Assembly: GCA_023427355.1 (NCBI GenBank)
Contig: JAEZBK010000234.1
Span: 1-6,399 of the forward strand
Origin: Pseudomonadota bacterium
GTDB taxonomy: Bacteria; Pseudomonadota; Alphaproteobacteria; Micropepsales; Micropepsaceae
DNA length: 6,399 bases
Direction: 5' to 3'
Shown here: piece after piece, positions 1-6,399 of the stretch
Numbering within the stretch: the first letter of the stretch is position 1
Layout: each line of letters opens with the position of its first letter
Made by a program: the position numbers and the translations under genes
Notes under the pieces: model-generated
What the model was told of the DNA's origin: nothing
Seen by the model: only the letters and a program-made list of their open reading frames with translations
Databases searched by the model: none

Positions 1-742
1 TCTGATTGGTCGAGAGGTTGATGAGGTCGGCGACGCTCATGCGCTTGTATTTGCGCCGGTTTTCGCGAATGCGGTCGAACACCACCACGGTATCGTTGAT
101 CGAATAGCCCGCCAGCAGCAGCAGCGCCGCCACCGTGTTCAGATTGAACTCCCACTGGAAGAAGGCATAGAAGCCCGCTGTCACCAGAACGTCATGGCCG
201 GTGCAGACCAGCGCCGAGACGCCATACTGCCATTCGAAGCGGAACCATACCCACACCGCGATGCACAGGATGGCCAGCACGGTGGCCCAGACGCCATCGC
301 GGAACAGTTCGCCTGAAACCTTGGGACCGATCATTTCGGTGTTGGAATAGGTATAGCCGCTGCCCAGCTTGTCGCGGATGGCCTGCACCACCGCCTGGTT
401 GGCCTTGTTGACGTCGGCGCCTTCGGCGAATTGGGGCTGCACGCGAATTACCGCGCAGCTTCCGGCCGGGTTGTCACAGGTGCCGCCGCCGAAGGTCGAG
501 ATCACCGGATGGCCGAAGCCCAGGCCTTCGACGTCGGCGCGCATCTGCGCCAGGTCGATGGTCTGCTTGGCGCGCACTTCCACCTGTGCGCCGCCGGTGA
601 AATCCAGGCCCAGATTGAAGCCCATCACCACGATGGCGACCACCGCCGCGATGGTCAGGATGGCGTCCACACCCAGCGCCCAGAAACGCCAGCGGACGAA
701 ATCCAGGCTGGTGGCTTCGGGCAGAAATCGCAGCAAGGGCAT
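1..742 (-). CDS. secF: Protein translocase subunit SecF (partial, C-terminus off the left edge)
   Basis: SecF is an inner-membrane RND-like subunit of the Sec translocon. With SecD it uses the proton gradient to help pull exported proteins through SecYEG. I translated the minus strand from the ATG at 742 and read 247 residues without a stop before the window ends; full SecF is usually a little over 300 residues. Visible are a first transmembrane segment at about 21-41, the SecF signature LDFTGG at 46-51, a periplasmic P1 domain at about 52-148, further hydrophobic segments at about 150-165, 174-194 and 200-214, and the hallmark GYSINDTVVVFDRIREN at about 212-228. The start is preceded by an AGGA about 8 bases upstream. 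P1 contains a Cys pair (C89, C96) in a Gly-rich loop. The next gene upstream is not secD, the usual partner, so secF seems to be transcribed apart from it or to follow a different gene order. Identity is certain from the signature motifs. Confidence 0.96.
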   Translation of the reverse strand, partial: MPLLRFLPEATSLDFVRWRFWALGVDAILTIAAVVAIVVMGFNLGLDFTGGAQVEVRAKQTIDLAQMRADVEGLGFGHPVISTFGGGTCDNPAGSCAVIRVQPQFAEGADVNKANQAVVQAIRDKLGSGYTYSNTEMIGPKVSGELFRDGVWATVLAILCIAVWVWFRFEWQYGVSALVCTGHDVLVTAGFYAFFQWEFNLNTVAALLLLAGYSINDTVVVFDRIRENRRKYKRMSVADLINLSTNQ

Positions 743-761
743 GGGGAAGTCCTGCAAGATA

Positions 762-783
762 CTGAAAAATCACGATTTTTCAG
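762..783. repeat. Perfect 10-bp inverted repeat upstream of secF
   Basis: Arms CTGAAAAATC (762-771) and GATTTTTCAG (774-783) are exact reverse complements with a 2-base centre. The element ends 20 bases before the secF start codon. It could be an operator, a hairpin in the secF leader, or part of a terminator for the upstream solute-binding gene. The T-run lies inside the 3' arm and no free U-tract follows, so it is not a textbook terminator. What is seen is the symmetry; the role is inference. Confidence 0.6.
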
Positions 784-796
784 CCGCCAGAGGCGG
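784..796 (-). other. Small GC-rich hairpin abutting the inverted repeat
   Basis: CCGCC (784-788) and GGCGG (792-796) pair around a 3-base AGA loop, directly adjacent to the repeat at 762-783. In a minus-strand transcript this GC hairpin comes first and the AT-rich hairpin follows at once. This could be a leader structure ahead of secF or an imperfect termination signal after the solute-binding gene. The pairing is seen; no function is established. Confidence 0.35.
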
Positions 797-809
797 GAAT
801 ACCAGGGCT

Positions 810-837
810 TATTTAAACCATCGGGACGAAAGGGCAA
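810..837 (-). promoter_or_regulatory. Weak candidate promoter for secF
   Basis: On the minus strand TTGCCC (837-832) is followed after 16 bases by TAAATA (815-810), inside an AT-rich patch that stands out from the GC-rich surroundings. The -35-like element matches the consensus moderately and the -10-like element poorly. If real, it would give secF its own start with a leader of about 60 bases that includes the hairpins at 762-796. The alternative is readthrough from the solute-binding gene, whose stop is 106 bases from the secF start. Confidence 0.22.
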
Positions 838-848
838 GGACCAGGGGT

Positions 849-1601
849 CTATTGCGGGATGGGGACCGCCACGCCGCCCGACTTCCAGATCGCCTGGGCT
901 TCGGGGCTGACCAGATAGGTCAGGAAGTCCTGCGCAGCTTGGACTTGGGTCGCCTTGGCGGCGACGCCACCGCCGAAATCAATCCGCAGGTTCAGGGCCG
1001 CGGGGGCCTCGGCCACCACCTTCACGCCGGGCGAGACCAACTGTTCGGGCAGGACGTTGAAGACATAGTCGGCATCGCTGGCAGCCAGGCCCAGCGCGGC
1101 ATTGCCGGTGATGGGACGGACCGTGACCTTTTCATAACCCGGACCATCGAGCACCGCCTTGACCATGCGGCCATTGAGGCTGGAAGCCGGATCGTTGATC
1201 AGCACGGTCTTGCCCGACAGCGCGGCTTTCAGGTCTGCCTCGCTGGTGATGGCAGGGGTGGTGGCGTTGGCCTTGGCGCCGATGCTGAACAGCACACGGC
1301 CGATGGGGCGCGTGGTGCCGGGGCGGTATTTCGCGGCCTGGGTGTTGAGGTCGGCGACAGGCAGGATCAGCACATCCACGGGATGGGCATCGGCTGCTTC
1401 GACGATGGCGCCCAGCGGGCCCAGCGGCACGGGATACTTCACCGTGTTGCCGGTCTTGGCGCTCCACGCATCCACGGCCTTCTGGAATCCGCCCCCGACC
1501 AGGCCGACGCTCAGAACATTGATCTCCACCGCCTGCGCGGTGGTGCAGGCAGCCAGCATCGGCGCAAACGCCAAGGTGAGAGCGAGCAGTGTCTTGCGCA
1601 T
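849..1601 (-). CDS. Exported ModA-like ABC-type solute-binding protein
   Basis: A 250-residue protein resembling the periplasmic binding proteins of the molybdate/ModA type (extracellular solute-binding fold). Residues 1-24 form a signal sequence: Lys/Arg at the N-terminus and a hydrophobic core at 5-18. LAAC at 16-19 fits a lipobox, and AQA at 22-24 would also suit signal peptidase I, so lipoprotein versus free periplasmic protein is open. The mature part starts VEINVLSVG, a typical first strand of this fold. It carries AALSGKTVLINDPASS at about 126-141, the kind of loop seen in ModA-like proteins, and ends with LVSPEAQAIWKSGGVAV at about 230-246, the usual C-terminal segment. The start is supported by GGAGAA a few bases upstream. 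No permease or ATPase gene is in the window, so the ligand cannot be read from context; molybdate is only one possibility. It lies 106 bp upstream of secF on the same strand. Confidence 0.88.
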   Translation of the reverse strand: MRKTLLALTLAFAPMLAACTTAQAVEINVLSVGLVGGGFQKAVDAWSAKTGNTVKYPVPLGPLGAIVEAADAHPVDVLILPVADLNTQAAKYRPGTTRPIGRVLFSIGAKANATTPAITSEADLKAALSGKTVLINDPASSLNGRMVKAVLDGPGYEKVTVRPITGNAALGLAASDADYVFNVLPEQLVSPGVKVVAEAPAALNLRIDFGGGVAAKATQVQAAQDFLTYLVSPEAQAIWKSGGVAVPIPQ

Positions 1602-1630
1602 GGCGTTCTCCGGAACCGTGTTTTGCCGTC

Positions 1631-1658
1631 AGTCTAACGCGAGCGGCCCCCAAAGCAA
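1631..1658 (-). promoter_or_regulatory. Candidate promoter of the solute-binding protein gene
   Basis: On the minus strand TTGCTT (1658-1653) and TAGACT (1636-1631) are separated by 16 bases, each matching the sigma-70-type consensus at about four of six positions. The start codon at 1601 would follow a leader of roughly 25 bases. The -35-like box overlaps the T-run of the upstream terminator, which fits tight packing of one unit's end and the next unit's start. It is a pattern match only. Confidence 0.3.
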
Positions 1659-1686
1659 AAGGCCGGGAACATCGCTGTTCCCGGCC
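1657..1686 (-). terminator. Rho-independent terminator of the dehydrogenase operon
   Basis: GGCCGGGAAC (1661-1670) and GTTCCCGGCC (1677-1686) are perfect 10-bp arms around a 6-base loop. On the minus strand the stem is followed at once by TTTTGCTTT. It lies 60 bases after the aldehyde dehydrogenase stop codon and before the solute-binding gene, so it closes the alcohol/aldehyde dehydrogenase unit. The plus side has no T-run, so it should act in one direction only. Confidence 0.88.
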
Positions 1687-1700
1687 TGATGCCTGTCATG

Positions 1701-1738
1701 GCCCGCCTATCCTTCGACAGGCTGGGGATGCGGCGGGC
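1701..1738. repeat. REP-like extragenic hairpin with TTCGACAGGCT core
   Basis: GCCCGCC (1701-1707) pairs with GGCGGGC (1732-1738), and inside it ATCC (1709-1712) pairs with GGAT (1726-1729), giving a long imperfect stem. The loop region ATCCTTCGACAGGCT resembles a dispersed extragenic repeat that I recall from many alphaproteobacterial genomes (forms of ATCCTTCGACAGGCTCAGGAT). A second perfect pairing, GCCTGTC (1691-1697) with GACAGGC (1716-1722), interleaves with the outer stem. It sits in the 3' untranslated region of the aldehyde dehydrogenase, just before the terminator, a usual place for such elements. Its copy number cannot be judged from this window. Confidence 0.5.
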
Positions 1739-1745
1739 TGGCGCG

Positions 1746-3227
<1,482 letters not shown>

Positions 3228-3265
3228 GGTTCTCTCAGAGGCAGTTGAAGTCGTTATCGTTGCGA

Positions 3266-4486
3266 TCAGGAGGCGATGGACGCGCGGTCGCCGGACCAGG
3301 CGGCACGGGTGATCGCCTTGATGGCGTCGAGGTCGAGCTTGCGCGGATTGTTGTTGACCAGGCGGGCGGCGCCGATGGCGCTTTCGGCGGTCCAGTCCTG
3401 CTTGTCTTCGGGCAGGCCCAGATCCTTCAGCGTCACGGGGATGCCGATGTCCTTGAGCAGCTTCGCCACTTCGTCGATCAGCTTGCGCGACAGTTCCTCG
3501 TCGGTGCCGGTCAGGCCGATGGCCTTGCCGATCTCGGAGAAGGCGGCCACGCAGGAGGGGCGGTTGAACTCCATCACATAGGGCATCAGAAGCGCCACGC
3601 CCATGCCGTGCGGCGTGTGCGTTTCGTTGCCGACCGGATACTGGATGGCGTGGGCGGCGGCGGTGCCCGCGGTGCCGAAGGCGCAGCCCGCGGCCAGCGA
3701 GGCCAGCATCATCTCTTCGCGCGCCTGGATGTTCTTGCCGTCCTTCACCGCGGTGCGCAGCGAACGGAAGATATTGGTGAGCGCCAGCAGGCCGAACACG
3801 TCGGACAGGGCGTTCTTGCCGACGAACACGCTGTTGACGGTGAGTTCGGGCGTCACCTCGCGGCGGGTGGCGGTGTAGCTTTCGATGGCGTGGGTCAGCG
3901 CATCGGCGCCCGACACGGCGGTGAGACCCGGCGGGCAGGTGACGGTCAGTTCGGGATCGCACAAGGCGACGCGCGGGATCAGGTAGGGCGAGGAGATACC
4001 GACCTTGGTGCCGCGTTCGGTGTCGGCGATGACGGCGACGGGGGTCACTTCCGAGCCGGTGCCGGCGGTTGTCGGCACCGCGATCACAGGGGCGACGGGG
4101 CCGGGAATCTTGTTCTCGCCGTAATAGTCGCGCAGGGAGCCGCCATGCTTGAGCAGGACGGCGACGCACTTGGCCATGTCCATGCAGGAGCCGCCGCCAA
4201 TGCCCAGCACGACATCGGGGTTGAGATCCTTGAACTCCTCGACGCATGCCGTGATGCCTTCCATGGGAAGGTCGGCCTCGGTGCGGTCATAGACCTTCAC
4301 ATCCACGCCGGCGGCGCGGATGTTTTCGACCATCGCCTTGAACTGCGCATCCTGGCCCATGCGGGCATCGGTGCAGACCAGCGCACGCTTGCCGATCTGG
4401 GCGGTCATCAGGCCGATGCCGTGACGCTGGCCGGAGCCGAAAACCACGCTGGCAGGCAGGCGCAGGGCGCCAAAGATATTTGTCAT
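3266..4486 (-). CDS. Iron-containing (group III) alcohol dehydrogenase, possibly a 4-hydroxybutyrate dehydrogenase
   Basis: A 406-residue Fe-ADH-family enzyme that interconverts an alcohol and an aldehyde or ketone with NAD(P). The N-terminal dinucleotide domain holds GIGGGSCMDMAK (95-106) and PTTAGTGSE (138-146). The metal ligands follow family spacing: D195 and H199 in SGADALTHAIESY, then H279, and H293 in HTPHG. About 15 extra residues (around 213-233, including FVGKNALSD) lie between H199 and H279 compared with FucO-type enzymes. An insertion at a similar place occurs in the hydroxyacid-oxoacid transhydrogenase/ADHFE1 branch, which acts on 4-hydroxybutyrate. The start at 4486 is fixed by a strong AAGGAAGGA ribosome-binding site about 5-7 bases upstream. 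It is first in an operon with the SSADH-like aldehyde dehydrogenase, so its product is probably that enzyme's substrate. Fold and metal site are certain. The substrate is inferred; a lactaldehyde, butanediol or other hydroxy-acid enzyme remains possible. Confidence 0.93.
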   Translation of the reverse strand: MTNIFGALRLPASVVFGSGQRHGIGLMTAQIGKRALVCTDARMGQDAQFKAMVENIRAAGVDVKVYDRTEADLPMEGITACVEEFKDLNPDVVLGIGGGSCMDMAKCVAVLLKHGGSLRDYYGENKIPGPVAPVIAVPTTAGTGSEVTPVAVIADTERGTKVGISSPYLIPRVALCDPELTVTCPPGLTAVSGADALTHAIESYTATRREVTPELTVNSVFVGKNALSDVFGLLALTNIFRSLRTAVKDGKNIQAREEMMLASLAAGCAFGTAGTAAAHAIQYPVGNETHTPHGMGVALLMPYVMEFNRPSCVAAFSEIGKAIGLTGTDEELSRKLIDEVAKLLKDIGIPVTLKDLGLPEDKQDWTAESAIGAARLVNNNPRKLDLDAIKAITRAAWSGDRASIAS

Positions 4487-4903
4487 TGCTTTCCTTCCTT
4501 ACTCAGAACATCCGCGTCCGGTTTTCGGGATCGCTCCCGCGCGGCCGTCATCGGTGCGACGAACTGCGTTTCCGGACTTGTCGGTGGCCGCGTTTGCGCG
4601 AGCGCCGGGGATCAGCGCCATGCGGTCCGCCACCATTGGAGGCGATGCGCGCACCCCAGTCAAATCACCGGCCGCCAGCTTTTTTACCGCCCTGCCCGCG
4701 CAAATTGCATGGGCGGCGCGGCGTGTCAGGCTTGGCGAGGAAGCAGGACGGAGACCATGGGACAGGCGCTCCGGCGATTGCTCCCTGTGCAACATTATAT
4801 CCTATATGATATTGGGCGAGCGGGTTATGCCATCCTGCCGGTTACAAATCAATCCGATGCCCATGTTGCTTTTTGGGCCGGGACCGGCACCCTGCTGCAA
4901 ACG
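4487..4903. other. Divergent intergenic control region
   Basis: These 417 bases separate the divergently transcribed alcohol dehydrogenase and GntR-family genes. I see no convincing gene in them: short reading frames on both strands lack ribosome-binding sites and family resemblance. The AT-rich patch at 4791-4813 is the only good promoter/operator signal. Nearer the dehydrogenase, CGCGGCC (4540-4546) and GGCCGCG (4586-4592) could close a large stem-loop in a minus-strand leader, and CCGCCC/GGGCGG flank 4690-4715. Both are weak. Confidence 0.6.
4794..4813. promoter_or_regulatory. Candidate operator of the GntR regulator overlapping divergent -10 boxes
   Basis: ATATCCTATATGATAT (4797-4812) is a near-perfect palindrome: outer arms ATATC and GATAT pair fully, and only one inner pair mismatches. 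GntR-family dimers bind short AT-rich palindromes, often next to their own gene. On the minus strand TATAAT (4799-4794) is an exact -10 consensus pointing at the dehydrogenase operon. On the plus strand TATGAT (4805-4810) is a near-consensus -10 pointing at the regulator. Neither has a clear -35 at normal spacing. Binding here would block both directions, which fits autoregulated repression, but the site is predicted only. Confidence 0.5.
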
Positions 4904-5659
4904 ATGGATAGAGTCATGCCGCCCAAGACCAGCATCGAAGCCCCGGTCACCCCCCTGCCCGAGCCGCCACCTGCCGCCGCCACGGCCATGGCGCCGGTGG
5001 TGACGCCCATACGCCGCCCCGCCGGGTTGGTGGATGAGGTCTATAACCGGGTGCGCGCCGACATCATGTCGCTGAAGATCGCGCCGGATACGCGCATCAC
5101 CATCGAAAGCCTGGCGCGCACGCTGGGCGTGTCGCAAACGCCGATCCGCGAGGCGCTTTCGATGCTGGAGGCCAAGGGCCTGGTCACCAAGCAGCACCTG
5201 ATCGGCTATTGCACCGCGCCGATCCTGAACCGCGCGCAATTCGAGGAGATCCATGAGATCCGCCTGCTGATCGAGCCCTATGCGGCGCGCCAGGCCGCGC
5301 GCAAGATGAGCCCCCAGGCCGTCGGGGAATTGGGCGGCCTGCTGGCGAAAATGCGGCCGAACAAAGACACCGAGACCCGCAGCACCTATGACCGCTTTGC
5401 CGAACTGGATGCGGAATTCCATGAGCGCATCGCCCAGGCCACCGGCAACGCGCTGATCGCGGATTCGCTGGCCCGCATGCACATCCACCTGCACATCTTC
5501 CGGCTTTGCTACGCCAATTCGATCACCTCCGACGCCCATGACGAGCATGCGCAATTGTATGCAGCGATCGAAGCCCGTGACGCGCAGAAGGCCGAAGACA
5601 CGATGCGCGCCCACATCCTGCAGTCGCATCAGCGCTTCGCACAATTCGCCAAGGCCTGA
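4904..5659 (+). CDS. GntR-family transcriptional regulator, FadR/FCD subfamily
   Basis: A 251-residue DNA-binding regulator. Residues 41-106 form the N-terminal winged helix, with the recognition-helix signature SQTPIREALSMLEAKGL at 77-93. Residues about 113-248 form an all-helical FCD effector domain. Its metal ligands are in register: D169 and H173 (DAEFH), H215 and H237, the D-x3-H then +42 and +22 spacing expected for FCD proteins, so a metal-assisted small carboxylate ligand is likely. Before the winged helix there are about 40 residues rich in Pro and Ala, probably disordered. The start is uncertain: ATG at 4904 has no clear ribosome-binding site, ATG at 4916 has a weak GGATAG upstream, and ATG at 4988 would still keep the whole winged helix. 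Divergent placement next to the alcohol/aldehyde dehydrogenase pair suggests it controls that operon in response to the substrate or an intermediate. Confidence 0.93.
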   Translation: MDRVMPPKTSIEAPVTPLPEPPPAAATAMAPVVTPIRRPAGLVDEVYNRVRADIMSLKIAPDTRITIESLARTLGVSQTPIREALSMLEAKGLVTKQHLIGYCTAPILNRAQFEEIHEIRLLIEPYAARQAARKMSPQAVGELGGLLAKMRPNKDTETRSTYDRFAELDAEFHERIAQATGNALIADSLARMHIHLHIFRLCYANSITSDAHDEHAQLYAAIEARDAQKAEDTMRAHILQSHQRFAQFAKA

Positions 5660-5678
5660 CGCAACCGTTCGCATGCCT

Positions 5679-5698
5679 CTTTTCGCAAGCGCGAAAGG
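5679..5698 (+). other. Short hairpin after the regulator gene
   Basis: CTTTTCGC (5679-5686) and GCGAAAGG (5691-5698) form an 8-bp stem with one G-U pair and a 4-base AAGC loop, 20 bases after the GntR stop codon. There is no T-run after it on the plus strand, so it is at best a weak terminator or a 3'-end stabilising hairpin. Confidence 0.3.
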
Positions 5699-5709
5699 GC
5701 TGGCGTCAA

Positions 5710-5739
5710 TTGCCCGCACCCTGAACTTGCGGTAATAAT
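5710..5739 (+). promoter_or_regulatory. Candidate promoter of the cupin gene
   Basis: TTGCCC (5710-5715) and AATAAT (5734-5739, five of six consensus bases) are 18 bases apart, about 60 bases before the cupin start codon. This suggests that the cupin gene has its own promoter and is not simply read through from the regulator, whose stop is 141 bases upstream of the cupin start. It is a pattern match only. Confidence 0.35.
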
Positions 5740-5800
5740 CGGCCATGCGTTCGCCTGATTTTCGGGCACCAATGAGGACGCACCCTGGAGGAAAAGCCGA

Positions 5801-6397
5801 ATGACTTCGAAGACCCTTAAGGCCGTCAGCGTCGCTGCGTGCCTGGGCGTTGCGGGCATCGCCGCCACCGCCTATGCGCAGTTCCATCCGCAGAACGGCA
5901 ATGTGAGCAACCAGTATCCCGGCCATCGCGATGTCGTCCCCGCCAACCTGCAGGCGAAGACCACCGATCCGAACGGCCCGCCGCCGAATCCCAAGCAGGT
6001 TCCCTTCACCATTCCCAAGAATGTGAAGTGGGAAGTGATGCTGAAGGACGAAGCCGACATCGCCTATATCTATGGCAATCCCAGCAAGCCCGGCCCCTAT
6101 GCCGTGATGTATCGCTGGCACCAGGGTTCGTTCTCGCGTCCGCACTTCCACGACAAGGTTCGCCACATCGTCGTGGTGTCGGGCACCTGGTGGGTGAGCT
6201 CGGACACCGTCTATGACGAAAAGCGCACCTATCCCTTCCGCGCCGGTACGCTGGCGACCGACGAAGAGAATGCGATCCACTGGGACGGCTCGCGTCGCGG
6301 TGATCCGGAACCCGCCGTCATCTATCTGTATGGCGAAGGCCCGGTTTCCACCGTGTTCGTGGACACCAATGGCAAGCCGCTGCCGCTGCAGAAGTAA
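5801..6397 (+). CDS. Secreted single-domain cupin protein of unknown function
   Basis: A 198-residue protein with an N-terminal signal peptide: Lys at 4 and 7, hydrophobic core at about 8-24, probable cleavage after AYA at 24-26. It is therefore likely periplasmic. The mature part has a linker rich in Pro and Asn (about 30-75), then a cupin barrel. Motif 1 is RPHFHDKVRHIVVVSGTWWV (113-132) with metal-type His at 115 and 117. Motif 2 is PFRAGTLATDEENAIHW (145-161) with H160. At the usual metal-binding Glu position of motif 1 there is R121, followed by H122. I recall similar secreted cupins with Arg at this place, so this may be a family trait. The start is fixed by GGAGGA at 5787-5792. The gene follows the GntR gene on the same strand after 141 bp with a possible promoter of its own, so a link to the dehydrogenase pathway is not shown. 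The substrate or catalytic role, if any, is unknown. Confidence 0.88.
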   Translation: MTSKTLKAVSVAACLGVAGIAATAYAQFHPQNGNVSNQYPGHRDVVPANLQAKTTDPNGPPPNPKQVPFTIPKNVKWEVMLKDEADIAYIYGNPSKPGPYAVMYRWHQGSFSRPHFHDKVRHIVVVSGTWWVSSDTVYDEKRTYPFRAGTLATDEENAIHWDGSRRGDPEPAVIYLYGEGPVSTVFVDTNGKPLPLQK

Positions 6398-6399
6398 TC

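Noticed and set aside
369..1637. A 422-codon plus-strand frame over secF and the solute-binding gene
   Set aside because: Antisense shadow of two well-supported minus-strand genes; low-complexity translation.
3228..4247. Extension of the aldehyde dehydrogenase frame upstream to give an 833-residue protein
   Set aside because: The extra N-terminal part is an Arg-rich out-of-frame reading of the alcohol dehydrogenase gene. The ATG at 3227 gives the normal family length.
4689..4716. CCGCCC/GGGCGG pairing next to TTTTTT as a terminator
   Set aside because: The T-run precedes the stem on the plus strand and reads as A on the minus strand, so neither direction gives a stem followed by U residues.
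4499..4795. A 98-codon minus-strand frame in the divergent spacer, ending 12 bases before the dehydrogenase start
   Set aside because: Its start codon overlaps the predicted -10 box, so it would not be on the transcript; no ribosome-binding site or family resemblance; composition is typical of random GC-rich sequence.
4802..6280. A 492-codon minus-strand frame covering the regulator and cupin genes
   Set aside because: It is antisense to two genes with clear motifs and ribosome-binding or domain support; the translation has no recognisable domain.

Overview
The window is GC-rich (roughly 60-65% by eye), almost fully coding, and looks like an ordinary chromosomal stretch of an alphaproteobacterium. 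The codon use, the secF sequence and a REP-like hairpin with a TTCGACAGGCT core all point that way. I cannot place it below class level. There is no phage, transposon, CRISPR, rRNA or tRNA signal.

Layout, left to right: (1) the 5' two-thirds of secF on the minus strand, running off the left edge; (2) a minus-strand gene for an exported ModA-like solute-binding protein with no transporter partners in view; (3) a short intergenic stretch with a REP-like hairpin and a strong rho-independent terminator; (4) a two-gene minus-strand operon encoding an iron-type (group III) alcohol dehydrogenase, then a succinate-semialdehyde-dehydrogenase-like aldehyde dehydrogenase 38 bp downstream; (5) a 417-bp divergent control region; (6) a plus-strand GntR/FCD-family regulator; (7) a plus-strand gene for a secreted single-domain cupin, ending two bases before the right edge.

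The functional core is the divergent regulator plus dehydrogenase pair. The alcohol dehydrogenase would oxidise a hydroxy compound to an aldehyde and the aldehyde dehydrogenase would oxidise that to an acid. The SSADH-like sequence of the second enzyme makes 4-hydroxybutyrate to succinate semialdehyde to succinate the leading guess, but the substrate is inferred, not shown. A 16-bp AT-rich near-palindrome in the divergent region overlaps the only good minus-strand -10 box and is the best candidate operator for the regulator.

Nothing here demands a new biological system. The points most worth checking are the operator/promoter overlap and the long leader of the dehydrogenase operon, the absence of secD upstream of secF, the paired hairpins just upstream of secF, and the altered metal-site motif of the cupin.
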